Shown: piece after piece, positions 50,818 through 59,496 of the stretch
Position numbering within the stretch: position 1 is the stretch's first letter
Layout: every line of letters starts with the position of its first letter
Source of the DNA: G051903925 sp051903925
Lineage (GTDB): Bacteria; Pseudomonadota; Alphaproteobacteria; Zavarziniales; Zavarziniaceae
Reading direction: 5' to 3'
DNA: 64,000 nucleotides
Assembly (NCBI RefSeq): GCF_051903925.1
Contig: NZ_CP173678.1
Span: forward strand, 620,001 to 684,000
The notes under the pieces: model-generated
Told to the model about the DNA's origin: nothing
Databases searched by the model: none
Seen by the model: only the letters and a program-made list of their open reading frames with translations
Program-made: the position numbers and the translations under genes

Positions 50818-52221
50818 ATGTTCGAGTCCCTTTCCGGTCGTTTGGGTTCGGTCTTCGACCGCCTGAGGAAGCGCGGTGCGCTGACCGAGGCGGACGTGAA
50901 CGAGGCCCTGCGCGAGGTGCGCGTCGCCCTGCTGGAGGCGGACGTCGCCCTGCCGGTGGTGAAGGACTTCATCAAGTCCGTCCGCGACAAGGCCGTGGGC
51001 AGCGAGGTGCTGCGCTCCGTCACCCCGGGCCAGATGGTCATCAAGCTGGTGCACGACCACCTGGTCGAGGCCCTGGGCGGCGAGGGCGCGGTCGAGATCG
51101 ACGTCGATGCGACGCCCCCGGTCGCCATCCTGATGGTGGGCCTGCAGGGCTCGGGCAAGACGACGACGACGGCCAAGCTGGCCCTGCGCCTGAGGGACAA
51201 GGCCCGCAAGAAGGTGCTGATGGCGTCGCTGGACGTGCGACGCCCGGCGGCCCAGGAACAGCTCAAGATCCTGGGCGAGCAGGCCGACGTGGCGACGCTG
51301 CCCATCGTGCCCGGACAGATGCCGGTCGACATCGCCAAGCGGGCGATGACGGCGGGCCGCCTGGGCGGCTATGACGTCGTGCTGCTGGACAGCGCCGGCC
51401 GCCTGCATGTCGACGAAGGCCTGATGGCCGAGATCGTCGCCGTGCGCGATGCGACCAGCCCGAAGGAAACGCTGCTGGTCGCCGACGCGCTGACCGGTCA
51501 GGACGCGGTCAACGTCGCCACCCAGTTCAAGTCGCGCGTCGGCCTGTCGGGCATCGTGCTGACCCGCATCGACGGCGACGGCCGCGGCGGTGCCGCCCTG
51601 TCCATGCGCGGCGTCACCGGCTGCCCCATCAAGCTGATGGGCACGGGCGAGAAGCTGGACGCGCTGGAGCCGTTCCACCCGGAGCGCATTGCCGGCCGCA
51701 TCCTGGGCATGGGCGACGTGGTCAGCCTGGTCGAGCGCGCGGCCGAGACGATCGACAAGCAGGAGGCCGAGAAGGTCGCCGCCAAGGTCGCCAGGGGCAA
51801 GTTCGACCTGGACGACCTGGCCCAGCAGTTCAAGCAGATGCGCAAGATGGGCGGCATGCAGGGCCTGCTCGGCCTGCTGCCCGGCGTCGCCAAGGTCAAG
51901 GACCAGATCGCCAAGGCCGGCATCGACGAGAAGATGCTGAAGCGGCAGGAGGCGATCATTTCCTCCATGACGCCCTATGAGCGGCGCAATCCCCAGGTCA
52001 TCGCCGCCTCGCGCAAGCGCAGGATCGCGGCGGGCTCCGGCGTGACGGTCCAGGAAGTGAACAAGCTGCTGAAGCAGCACCAGCAGATGCAGGACATGAT
52101 GAAGCGCATGTCCAAGCTGGGGAAGAAGGGCTTCATGCGCAGCGGCGGCCTGCTGCCCGGGATGGGCGGTGGCGGCATGGGCGGGCCCGGCGGCTTCGGC
52201 GGCGGCGGCTTCCCCCAGTAG
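50818..52221 (+). CDS. ffh: signal recognition particle protein Ffh
   Basis: The protein has 467 residues from ATG 50818 (MFESLSGRLGSVFDRLRKRG); the frame runs 26 codons upstream without a site. It has an N domain, then the GTPase with GLQGSGKTTTTAKLALRLRD (G1 near 108), DVRRPAAQEQL, DSAGRLHVD, TGQDAVNVA and LTRIDGDGRGGAALS. The Met-rich M domain ends in a glycine/methionine tail (GMGGGGMGGPGGFGGGG). It binds signal sequences and 4.5S RNA for co-translational targeting. It leads the ffh-rpsP-rimM-trmD-rplS operon. Confidence 0.97.
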   Translation: MFESLSGRLGSVFDRLRKRGALTEADVNEALREVRVALLEADVALPVVKDFIKSVRDKAVGSEVLRSVTPGQMVIKLVHDHLVEALGGEGAVEIDVDATPPVAILMVGLQGSGKTTTTAKLALRLRDKARKKVLMASLDVRRPAAQEQLKILGEQADVATLPIVPGQMPVDIAKRAMTAGRLGGYDVVLLDSAGRLHVDEGLMAEIVAVRDATSPKETLLVADALTGQDAVNVATQFKSRVGLSGIVLTRIDGDGRGGAALSMRGVTGCPIKLMGTGEKLDALEPFHPERIAGRILGMGDVVSLVERAAETIDKQEAEKVAAKVARGKFDLDDLAQQFKQMRKMGGMQGLLGLLPGVAKVKDQIAKAGIDEKMLKRQEAIISSMTPYERRNPQVIAASRKRRIAAGSGVTVQEVNKLLKQHQQMQDMMKRMSKLGKKGFMRSGGLLPGMGGGGMGGPGGFGGGGFPQ

Positions 52222-52282
52222 TTTCCCTTTCGAGCAGAACACCAGAACACCAGAACACAACAGCAAGAAGGTATCAGTCCCG

Positions 52283-52636
52283 ATGTCCCTGAAGATCCGG
52301 CTGGCCCGCGGCGGCGCCAAGAAGCGCCCCTACTACAAGATCGTGATCGCCGACAGCCGCGCCCCGCGCGACGGTGGCTTCATCGAGCGCGTGGGCCACT
52401 ACAACCCCCTCCTGCCCCAGGATCGGGCCGAGCGCGTGGTGCTCAACGAGGAGCGGGTGAAGTTCTGGATCGCGCGCGGCGCCACGCCGACCGATCGCGT
52501 CGCCCGATTCCTGGGCGCTGCCAACCTGGCGCCGGCCCCGACCATCCGCGAAACCCCGATCAAGTCCGCGCCGAAGAAGAAGGCGCAGGAGCGCCTGGCC
52601 GCGGAAGCCGCTGCCAAGGCCGCGGCCGAAGGCTGA
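52283..52636 (+). CDS. rpsP: 30S ribosomal protein S16
   Basis: The protein has 117 residues from ATG 52283, with AAGAAGG upstream. It starts MSLKIRLARGGAKKRPYYKI and has VIADSRAPRDGGFIERVGHY, the S16 signature. The lysine/alanine-rich tail after residue 90 is longer than in E. coli (82 residues), as usual in Alphaproteobacteria. It lies in the SRP/ribosome operon, 61 bases after ffh. Confidence 0.97.
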   Translation: MSLKIRLARGGAKKRPYYKIVIADSRAPRDGGFIERVGHYNPLLPQDRAERVVLNEERVKFWIARGATPTDRVARFLGAANLAPAPTIRETPIKSAPKKKAQERLAAEAAAKAAAEG

Positions 52637-52737
52637 TCGTCAGACCCTGAACCGCCCAAGGTCCGGCCGCCGTGCCCCGTCCCCGTCCCAGCCTGCCGTC
52701 GCCCGCAAGGCGGCCCGCGCACGCACCGTCGCCCGCG

Positions 52738-53298
52738 ATGGCGCGCGACGGCATGCTGTGCCTGGGCGCCATTGCCGGGGCGCACGGCGTGCGGGGACAG
52801 GTGCGGGTGAAGACCTTCACCGCGACGCCTGACGGTGTCGGTGCCTATGGCGCGCTCTCGACCGAGGATGGCCGCCGCTTTCGCCTGGTCGTGGAGCGCG
52901 TCATGGACGGCTTCGTGATCGCCCGGATCGACGGCGTCGGCGACCGCAATGCGGCGGAGGCCCTGCGCGGCACCCGTCTCTACGTCCCGCGCGCAGCCCT
53001 GCCCCAGGCCGAGGACGACGAGTTCTATCACGCCGACCTGCTGGGCCTGGCGGTGGAGGATCGGGCCGGAACGGTGCTGGGCACCGTGCGTGCGATCCAC
53101 GATTTCGGCGCGGGCGACCTTCTGGAACTGGCGCTACCGGAGGGTGGCACGGCCCTGCTGCCGTTCACCCAGGCCGTGGTGCCGGTGGTCGACGTCAAGG
53201 CCGGCCGCCTGGTCGCCGAGCCGCCGGAGGGCTGGAACGCGCCGGCCCGCGCCGACGAGGCCGAGGGCCCGCAGGGCGACATGGAGGGCACGCCATGA
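52738..53298 (+). CDS. rimM: 16S rRNA processing protein RimM
   Basis: The protein has 186 residues from ATG 52738 (MARDGMLCLGAIAGAHGVRG), the normal start for the family. A GTG at 52672 would add 22 low-complexity residues. The GAIAGAHGVRGQVRVKTFT motif begins the RimM N domain. The PRC-barrel domain starts near DDEFYHADLLGLAVED. It assists maturation of the 30S head with S19. Its stop overlaps the trmD start (ATGA). Confidence 0.94.
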   Translation: MARDGMLCLGAIAGAHGVRGQVRVKTFTATPDGVGAYGALSTEDGRRFRLVVERVMDGFVIARIDGVGDRNAAEALRGTRLYVPRAALPQAEDDEFYHADLLGLAVEDRAGTVLGTVRAIHDFGAGDLLELALPEGGTALLPFTQAVVPVVDVKAGRLVAEPPEGWNAPARADEAEGPQGDMEGTP

Positions 53299-53999
53299 CC
53301 TGGCAGGCCCGCGTCCTGACCCTGTTCCCGGCCATGTTCCCGGGCCCGCTGGGCCTGTCGCTGGCGGGTCGCGCGCTGGAAGCGGGGGCCTGGCGGCTGG
53401 ACGCGGTCGACATCCGCGGCTTTGCGTCGGGGCGTGCCCGCATGGTCGACGACACGCCGGCGGGCGGCGGCCCCGGCATGGTGATGCGGGCCGACGTCCT
53501 GGCCCGCGCGATCGATGCGACCCATCCCGCCGACGGCAGCCCGCTGATCTATCTCAGCCCGCGCGGCCAGCGGATCGACCAGGCCCGGGTGAAGGCCCTG
53601 GCCGATGGTCCGGGCGTCACGCTGGTCTGCGGTCGCTTCGAAGGCGTCGACCAGCGCATCCTGGACGGCCGTGCCGTCGAGGAGCTGAGCCTTGGCGACT
53701 TCGTCCTGTCGGGCGGGGAGCCGGCGGCCATCGCCCTGCTGGATGCGGTCGTGCGCCTGCTGCCCGGCACGGTCGGCGCCGAAGAGACGCTGGCGGAAGA
53801 GAGCTTCGAGGACGGCCTCCTCGAATATCCCCACTACACCCGCCCTCGCGTGTTCGAGGGCATGAGCATTCCAGAGGTCCTGCTGGGCGGCGATCACGCC
53901 GCGATCCGCGCGTGGCGCATGGCTGAACGCCGGCGCATCACGCGCGAACGGCGCCCGGACCTGTGGCAAACCTACGTTGAGAGCGAGAGGCATCCATGA
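53295..53999 (+). CDS. trmD: tRNA (guanine-N1-)-methyltransferase
   Basis: The 234-residue SPOUT methyltransferase makes m1G37 in tRNA. RVLTLFPAMFPGPLGLSLAG, VDDTPAGGGPGMVMRADVL, VCGRFEGVDQRI and the knot region LSLGDFVLSGGEPAAIALLD are all intact. HYTRPRVFEGMSIPEVLLGG closes the family pattern. It overlaps rimM and rplS by four bases at both ends. Confidence 0.97.
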   Translation: MTWQARVLTLFPAMFPGPLGLSLAGRALEAGAWRLDAVDIRGFASGRARMVDDTPAGGGPGMVMRADVLARAIDATHPADGSPLIYLSPRGQRIDQARVKALADGPGVTLVCGRFEGVDQRILDGRAVEELSLGDFVLSGGEPAAIALLDAVVRLLPGTVGAEETLAEESFEDGLLEYPHYTRPRVFEGMSIPEVLLGGDHAAIRAWRMAERRRITRERRPDLWQTYVESERHP

Positions 54000-54388
54000 A
54001 CATCATCGACGTGCTCGAACGTGAGCAGATCGCCAAGCTGACCGAGGGCAAGAAGATCCCCGACTTCCAGCCGGGCGATACCGTGAAGGTCAACGTGAAG
54101 GTCATCGAAGGTACGCGCGAGCGCGTCCAGGCCTTCGAAGGCGTGTGCATCGCCCGCAACAATTCGGGCCTCAATGCCTCGTTCACCGTGCGCAAGATCT
54201 CGTACAACGAGGGTGTCGAGCGCATCTTCCCGCTGTACAGCCCCCGCATCGACTCGATCGAGCTGGTGCGTCGCGGCCGTGTCCGCCGGGCCAAGCTCTA
54301 TTACCTGCGCGGCCTGACCGGCAAGGCGGCCCGCATCGTCGAGCGCAAGGACAAGAAGACGGACAAGCCGGCCGCGGCTGCCGAGTAA
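53996..54388 (+). CDS. rplS: 50S ribosomal protein L19
   Basis: The 130-residue protein starts MNIIDVLEREQIAKLTEGKK and has PDFQPGDTVKVNVKVIEG, RERVQAFEGVCIARNN, RKISYNEGVERIFPLYSPRI and RRGRVRRAKLYYLRGLTGKA, all of the L19 pattern. It sits at the 30S-50S interface. The end lies 86 bases before leuC, a gap with the inverted repeat GGCCAGGTCCG...CGGACCCGGCC that may end or attenuate transcription. Confidence 0.97.
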   Translation: MNIIDVLEREQIAKLTEGKKIPDFQPGDTVKVNVKVIEGTRERVQAFEGVCIARNNSGLNASFTVRKISYNEGVERIFPLYSPRIDSIELVRRGRVRRAKLYYLRGLTGKAARIVERKDKKTDKPAAAAE

Positions 54389-54474
54389 ACTCGCCTGATA
54401 TCGGCCAGGTCCGGACCGCCCCGCCCTCGGGGCGCGCGACGGACCCGGCCAGAGAGCATGGAAGGAGCACGCCC

Positions 54475-55881
54475 ATGGGGGCGGCCAAGACGCTGTACGA
54501 CAAGATCTGGGACAGCCATCTGGTCGAGGAGCAGGCGGACGGGACCGCCCTGCTCTACATCGACCGTCACCTTGTCCACGAGGTGACGAGCCCCCAGGCG
54601 TTCGAAGGCCTGCGCGTGGCGGGACGGCAGATCCACCGTCCCGACGCGACGGTTGCGGTCGCTGACCACAACGTGCCGACGACCGACCGCAGCGCCGGCA
54701 TCGCCGACCCCGAATCGGCTCTTCAGGTCGCGACGCTGGAGCAGAACTGCAAGGACTTCGGCGTCGAGTACTTCGGCATGTCCGATATCCGGCAGGGCAT
54801 CGTGCACATCATCGGGCCGGAGCAGGGGCTGACCCTGCCGGGCATGACGATCGTGTGCGGTGACAGCCACACCGCGACGCACGGCGCGTTCGGTGCGCTG
54901 GCCTTCGGCATCGGCACGTCCGAGGTCGAGCATGTGATGGCGACCCAGACGCTGATCCAGCGCCGGGCCAAGAACATGCTGATCAATGTCGACGGCCAGC
55001 TTGGCCCCGGCGTCTATGCCAAGGACGTGGTCCTGGCCATCATCGGCCGGATCGGCACGGCCGGCGGCACCGGCTATGTGGTCGAGTTCGCGGGCTCGAC
55101 CATGCGCGCCATGTCGATGGAAGGCCGCATGACCGTCTGCAACATGACGATCGAGGCGGGCGCCCGCGCCGGCCTGGTGGCCCCCGACCAGACGACCTTC
55201 GACTACCTGGCCGGCCGGCCGCGCGCGCCCAAGGGCGGTGCGTTCGAGATGGCGGTGAAGTACTGGTCGACGCTGGCCTCCGACCCCGGCGCACATTTCG
55301 ACGCGACCGTGGCGCTGGACGCGGCGGCGCTGATCCCGCAGGTGACCTGGGGGACGAGCCCGGAGGACGTGCTGCCGATCGACGGCCGCGTGCCCGACCC
55401 CGCGATGCACACGGACGAGGGCCTGCGCGCCCAGCACCTGCGCAAGCTGGAATACATGGGCCTGGAGGCTGGGCAGAAGCTGGAGGACATCGCGATCGAT
55501 CGCGTGTTCATCGGCTCGTGCACCAATGCCCGGATCGAGGATTTCCGCGTCGCCGCCGCCTTCGCCAAGGGCCGCAAGGTGGCCTCGACCGTGAATGCCA
55601 TGGTCGTGCCGGGTTCCGGTCTGGTGAAGCTGCAGGCCGAGGAAGAAGGTCTGGACAAGATCTTCATCGAGGCCGGCTTCGAATGGCGCGAGCCGGGCTG
55701 CTCCATGTGCCTGGCGATGAACGCCGACAGGCTGGAACCGGGCGAGCGCTGCGCCTCGACCTCGAACCGCAATTTCGAGGGGCGGCAGGGCCGCGGCGGC
55801 CGCACCCACCTGACCAGCCCGGCGATGGCGGTCGCCTCGGCCATCACCGGCCGCCTGACCGACCCGCGCCGGTTCCTGTAG
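54475..55881 (+). CDS. leuC: 3-isopropylmalate dehydratase large subunit
   Basis: The protein has 468 residues from ATG 54475, with GGAAGGAG upstream. This aconitase-fold subunit isomerises 2- to 3-isopropylmalate in leucine synthesis with LeuD. CGDSHTATHGAFGALAFGIG, the cluster Cys in FIGSCTNARIEDFR and EPGCSMCLAMN, and CASTSNRNFEGRQG are all present. Unlike the usual arrangement, leuD does not follow directly: a two-gene module intervenes. Confidence 0.97.
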   Translation: MGAAKTLYDKIWDSHLVEEQADGTALLYIDRHLVHEVTSPQAFEGLRVAGRQIHRPDATVAVADHNVPTTDRSAGIADPESALQVATLEQNCKDFGVEYFGMSDIRQGIVHIIGPEQGLTLPGMTIVCGDSHTATHGAFGALAFGIGTSEVEHVMATQTLIQRRAKNMLINVDGQLGPGVYAKDVVLAIIGRIGTAGGTGYVVEFAGSTMRAMSMEGRMTVCNMTIEAGARAGLVAPDQTTFDYLAGRPRAPKGGAFEMAVKYWSTLASDPGAHFDATVALDAAALIPQVTWGTSPEDVLPIDGRVPDPAMHTDEGLRAQHLRKLEYMGLEAGQKLEDIAIDRVFIGSCTNARIEDFRVAAAFAKGRKVASTVNAMVVPGSGLVKLQAEEEGLDKIFIEAGFEWREPGCSMCLAMNADRLEPGERCASTSNRNFEGRQGRGGRTHLTSPAMAVASAITGRLTDPRRFL

Positions 55882-55891
55882 GATTGGCGCC

Positions 55892-56095
55892 ATGAACATG
55901 GACATCGTCCCCACGCCAACCCGGATGGTCGGCACTTACCGCCGTTTCGGGCTGCTGGGGCCGGTGTACCAGGTCGTGGACGTGGCCGATGAACTGCCCG
56001 ACGGCGATGTTCTGCTTCACGTCCGGGTCCTGGAGTCAGGGGAAGAGTTGGACTACAGGTACAGCCGGGCGATCGACGATCCGCGGGAAGCCTAG
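55892..56095 (+). CDS. DUF5397-like small protein, candidate antitoxin
   Basis: The 67-residue protein starts MNMDIVPTPTRMVGTYRRFG, then LLGPVYQVVDVADELPDGDV and VRVLESGEELDYRYSRAIDD. 'G.(Y/F)R.FG..GP.YEV....GE.LDY......DP' fits the short DUF5397 family. It begins 10 bases after leuC and its TAG stop overlaps the GTG start of the VapD-like gene by one base, so the pair is translationally linked. The paired order mirrors vapX-vapD, so an antitoxin role is inferred, not proven. Confidence 0.75.
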   Translation: MNMDIVPTPTRMVGTYRRFGLLGPVYQVVDVADELPDGDVLLHVRVLESGEELDYRYSRAIDDPREA

Positions 56096-56406
56096 TGTTC
56101 GCGATCGGGTTCGACCTGGTGGTGCGGGAAACGGAAGCCAATCACCCCGTCAGCGTCGCGCAGGCCTATGCCGATATCGGTGCCGTGCTGAAGGGCTATG
56201 GCTTCGATCGCATCCAGGGCAGCCTGTACGTCACGCGCCAGGACGATCTCGCCAACCTGTTCGCTGCGATCTCGGCCCTGTCGGCACTCGAGTGGTTTGC
56301 GCCATCGGTCCGGGACATCAGGGCGTTCCGGGTCGAGCAATGGTCTGATTTTACGCCGCTCATCAAGGATGGGGCCATCCGCGGCGGATTGGGTAGAAGG
56401 GGCTAG
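56095..56406 (+). CDS. vapD: VapD-family endoribonuclease-like toxin
   Basis: The protein has 103 residues from GTG 56095. MFAIGFDLVVRETEA gives the first strand with the conserved Asp; AYADIGAVLKGYGFDRIQGS, YVTRQDDLANLFAAISAL, LEWFAPSVRDIRAFRVEQW and SDFTPLIKD match VapD of Haemophilus and Helicobacter. VapD has a Cas2-like ferredoxin fold and cleaves RNA in characterised members. It ends four bases before leuD. Together with the preceding gene it forms a small module embedded in the leucine operon. Confidence 0.85.
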   Translation: MFAIGFDLVVRETEANHPVSVAQAYADIGAVLKGYGFDRIQGSLYVTRQDDLANLFAAISALSALEWFAPSVRDIRAFRVEQWSDFTPLIKDGAIRGGLGRRG

Positions 56407-56410
56407 AGCC

Positions 56411-57040
56411 ATGGAAAAGTTCACGAAGCTGGAAGGGGTCGCGGCACCCCTGCCCCTGGTCAATATCGACACGGACATGATCATCCCCAAGCAGTTCCTG
56501 AAGACGATTCAGCGGACGGGCCTGGGCAAGCATCTGTTCGATGAGATGCGCTATAATGACGACGGCAGCGAGAAGGCCGATTTCGTCCTGAACAAGCCGC
56601 AATACCGCAATGCAAAGGTCCTGGTGGCCGGCGCCAATTTCGGCTGCGGGTCGAGCCGCGAGCATGCCCCCTGGGCGATTGCCGATTTCGGTATCCGCTG
56701 CATCATCTCGACCAGCTTTGCCGACATCTTCTATAACAACAGCTTCAAGAACGGCATCCTGCCGATCATCGTGACGCAGGAACAGCTCGACGCCCTGATG
56801 GATGACGCCCAGCGCGGCGCCAACGCCATCCTGACCGTCGACCTGGAGGCGCAGGAGATCCGCGGCCCCGATGGCGGCGTGATCAAGTTCGACGTCGACC
56901 CCTTCCGCAAGCATTGCCTGCTGAACGGCCTGGACGACATCGGCCTGACCATGGTCAAGAAGCCGGCCATCGACCAGTTCGAAGCGCAGCAGCGCCTGAG
57001 CCAGCCCTGGCTGCAGGCCGGCGCCCGCGCCGCGGGCTGA
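56411..57040 (+). CDS. leuD: 3-isopropylmalate dehydratase small subunit
   Basis: The protein has 209 residues from ATG 56411. The swivel-domain partner of LeuC carries LVNIDTDMIIPKQFLKTIQR, VLVAGANFGCGSSREHAPWA and IISTSFADIFYNNSFKNGIL. It starts four bases after the VapD-like stop with a weak site (AGAGCC), so it probably depends on translation of the module or on coupling. leuB follows after 26 bases. Confidence 0.97.
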   Translation: MEKFTKLEGVAAPLPLVNIDTDMIIPKQFLKTIQRTGLGKHLFDEMRYNDDGSEKADFVLNKPQYRNAKVLVAGANFGCGSSREHAPWAIADFGIRCIISTSFADIFYNNSFKNGILPIIVTQEQLDALMDDAQRGANAILTVDLEAQEIRGPDGGVIKFDVDPFRKHCLLNGLDDIGLTMVKKPAIDQFEAQQRLSQPWLQAGARAAG

Positions 57041-57066
57041 CCCCTATCCGATTGAGCGGTTCTGAC

Positions 57067-58194
57067 ATGAGCACTTCCGAGACGGGCCCGGCCCACAAGC
57101 TTCTGATCCTGCCCGGCGACGGCATCGGCAAGGAGGTCATGCGCGAGGTCCGGCGCGTCATCGACTGGTTCCAGCGGCGGCGCAACATCGCCTTCGAGGT
57201 GACCGAGGGCCTGGTCGGCGGCTCGTCGATCGATGCCCATGGCCTGCCGATTACGGACGAGACAATGGCGCTGGCCCATGCGGCCGACGCCGTACTGCTG
57301 GGTGCCGTCGGTGGGCCGAAGTGGGACAACCTGCCCTTTGCCATCAAGCCGGAGCGCGGCCTGCTGCGCCTGCGCAAGGAGCTGGAGCTGTTCGCCAACC
57401 TGCGCCCGGCCATGTGCTATGCAGCCCTGGCCGATGCGTCGAGCCTGAAGCGCGAGTTGGTCGAGGGGCTGGACATCGTCATCGTCCGCGAGCTGACGGG
57501 CGGCGTCTATTTCGGCGAGCCGCGCGGGATTGAGACGCTGCCCGACGGCCAGCGCCGCGGGATCAACACCCAGGTCTACACGACCGACGAAATCCGCCGC
57601 GTCGCGCGCGTCGCCTTCGAGCTGGCCAAGGGGCGCGGCAACAAGGTGACGAGCAGCGAGAAGGCCAACGTCATGGAATCCGGCGTGCTGTGGCGCGAGG
57701 AAGTGCAGCGTCTGCACGACGAGGAATTCCCCGAGGTCGAGCTGGAGCACATGTACGCGGACAACGCGGCCATGCAGCTGGTCCGGCGGCCAAAGCAGTT
57801 CGACGTGATCGTGACCGACAACCTGTTCGGGGACATCCTTTCGGACGCGGCGGCCATGTTGACGGGCTCGCTCGGCATGCTGCCTTCGGCCTCGCTCGGC
57901 GCACCGCGCGCGGACGGCAAGCGGCCGGCCCTGTACGAGCCGGTGCACGGCTCGGCCCCCGATATTGCGGGGCAGGAGATCGCCAATCCGATCGCCACCA
58001 TTCTCAGCTTCGCCATGGCGCTGCGCTGGTCGTTCGGCCTGGCCGACGAGGCGACGCGGCTGGAGAAGGCGGTGGAGCACGTGCTGTCGGGCGGGCTTCG
58101 CACTGCCGACATCCTGCAGCCCGGCACCGCCAAAGTGTCGACCGGCGTCATGGGCGAGGCGATCGTCCGCGCCCTCGACAAGGTCACTATCTAG
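57067..58194 (+). CDS. leuB: 3-isopropylmalate dehydrogenase
   Basis: The protein has 375 residues from ATG 57067. It oxidatively decarboxylates 3-isopropylmalate with NAD+ (LeuB). LLILPGDGIGKEVMREV, LGAVGGPKWDNLP, RELTGGVYFGEPRG, MYADNAAMQLV, VTDNLFGDILSDAAAMLTGS and EPVHGSAPDIAGQEIANPIA are all family motifs, including the catalytic Tyr/Lys/Asp set. It lies in the leuCD-leuB-asd run. Confidence 0.97.
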   Translation: MSTSETGPAHKLLILPGDGIGKEVMREVRRVIDWFQRRRNIAFEVTEGLVGGSSIDAHGLPITDETMALAHAADAVLLGAVGGPKWDNLPFAIKPERGLLRLRKELELFANLRPAMCYAALADASSLKRELVEGLDIVIVRELTGGVYFGEPRGIETLPDGQRRGINTQVYTTDEIRRVARVAFELAKGRGNKVTSSEKANVMESGVLWREEVQRLHDEEFPEVELEHMYADNAAMQLVRRPKQFDVIVTDNLFGDILSDAAAMLTGSLGMLPSASLGAPRADGKRPALYEPVHGSAPDIAGQEIANPIATILSFAMALRWSFGLADEATRLEKAVEHVLSGGLRTADILQPGTAKVSTGVMGEAIVRALDKVTI

Positions 58195-58322
58195 GTCCAT
58201 ATCCGCTCATAGCTCGCTCCAGGTCCCGGCGGGCCTGGGCGGGTGCCTTGGCAGCCCGCGCAAGCCGGCTGCAAGGCGAGCGAAGTCCGGGACCGTGCAC
58301 GACGTGCCTTAAGGAGAGGTCG

Positions 58323-59354
58323 ATGGGCTGGAAGGTCGCGGTGGTCGGTGCCACCGGCCAGGTAGGCCGCGAGATGCTGAACATTCTCGCGGAGCGTGGA
58401 TTCCCGGCGGACGAGGTGGTGGCCCTGGCCAGCCCCAAGTCGATCGGGACCGAGGTCAGCTTTGGCGACCGCACCCTGAAGTGCAAGGCGCTGGAGGACT
58501 ACGACTTCCGCGGCACCGACATCGCGCTGTTCTCGGCCGGCGCCAGGATCTCCAAGGAATGGGGTCCGAAGGCGGCGGCGGCGGGCTGCGTCGTGATCGA
58601 CAACTCGTCCCATTTCCGCATGGATCCGGACGTGCCGCTGATCGTGCCGGAGGTCAATTCGGCAGCCCTTTCCGGCTATACGCGCAAGAACATCATCGCC
58701 AATCCCAACTGCTCCACCGCGCAGCTGGTCGTGGCGCTGAAGCCGCTGCATGACGAGGCCAAGATCCGCCGCGTCGTGGTCAGCACCTATCAGTCCGTCT
58801 CCGGTGCCGGCAATGCCGGGACGGAGGAACTGTTCAGCCAGACGCGCGCGATCTACGTCGCCGATCCGGTCGAGAACAAGAAGTTCACGAAGCAGATCGC
58901 CTTCAACGTCATCCCGCATATCGACGTCTTCATGGACGACGGGCAGACGAAGGAGGAATGGAAGATGGAGGTCGAGACGCAGAAGATCCTGGACCCGGCC
59001 GTCCGGGTCACGGCGACCTGCGTGCGCGTCCCCGTCTTCGTCGGCCATTCCGAAGCGGTAAACATCGAGTTCGAGAACCCGCTGGCCCCGGGCGAGGCGC
59101 GCGCGATCCTGCGCGAGGCACCGGGCTGCATGGTCGTCGACAAGCGCGAGGATGGCGGCTACGTGACGCCCGTCGAGTGCGTAGGCGACTACGCCACCTT
59201 CATCTCGCGCGTGCGGTCGGACAAGACCATCCCCGATGGCCGCGGCCTGTCCATGTGGGTCGTCTCCGACAACCTGCGCAAGGGTGCGGCCCTGAACGCG
59301 GTCCAGATCGCCGAAATCCTGATCGCCCGCCACCTCAAGAAGCAGGCGGCCTGA
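58323..59354 (+). CDS. asd: aspartate-semialdehyde dehydrogenase
   Basis: The protein has 343 residues from ATG 58323, after AAGGAGAGGTCG. It reduces aspartyl phosphate with NADPH to the semialdehyde for lysine, threonine and methionine synthesis. VAVVGATGQVGREMLNIL binds NADP; IIANPNCSTAQLVVALKPLH holds the catalytic Cys (about 130); GHSEAVNIEFE carries the active-site His. The 128-base gap after leuB has an 8-base inverted repeat GGTCCCGG...CCGGGACC that could be a weak attenuator. Confidence 0.97.
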   Translation: MGWKVAVVGATGQVGREMLNILAERGFPADEVVALASPKSIGTEVSFGDRTLKCKALEDYDFRGTDIALFSAGARISKEWGPKAAAAGCVVIDNSSHFRMDPDVPLIVPEVNSAALSGYTRKNIIANPNCSTAQLVVALKPLHDEAKIRRVVVSTYQSVSGAGNAGTEELFSQTRAIYVADPVENKKFTKQIAFNVIPHIDVFMDDGQTKEEWKMEVETQKILDPAVRVTATCVRVPVFVGHSEAVNIEFENPLAPGEARAILREAPGCMVVDKREDGGYVTPVECVGDYATFISRVRSDKTIPDGRGLSMWVVSDNLRKGAALNAVQIAEILIARHLKKQAA

Positions 59355-59367
59355 CCAACCTGCACAC

Positions 59368-59401
59368 TGACGGGGCCGCGCGTTGACGGGGCCCTGTCAG
59401 T
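59368..59401 (+). terminator. hairpin after asd
   Basis: CTGACGGGGCC and GGCCCTGTCAG pair over 10 of 11 positions with a 12-base loop, beginning 14 bases after the asd stop. No T-run follows, so it is a terminator-like or transcript-end structure. Confidence 0.4.
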
Positions 59402-59496
59402 CCCAGCCCTCCGTGAGCGCTGGAAAACACGCGTACGCCCGTGCGGCGCCAGACTGTGCAAGTCGTGCCCGGATCCAGGCGAAGTGGGTTTGAGCG

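Noticed and set aside
55892..56406. Reading the module between leuC and leuD as Cas2 of a CRISPR system
   Set aside because: The Cas2-like fold is shared by VapD, but the motif SVRDIRAFRVEQWSDFTP is VapD-like and there is no cas1 or array.
59368..59401. Classic intrinsic terminator after asd
   Set aside because: The stem is good but there is no T-run. It was kept only as a low-confidence hairpin.
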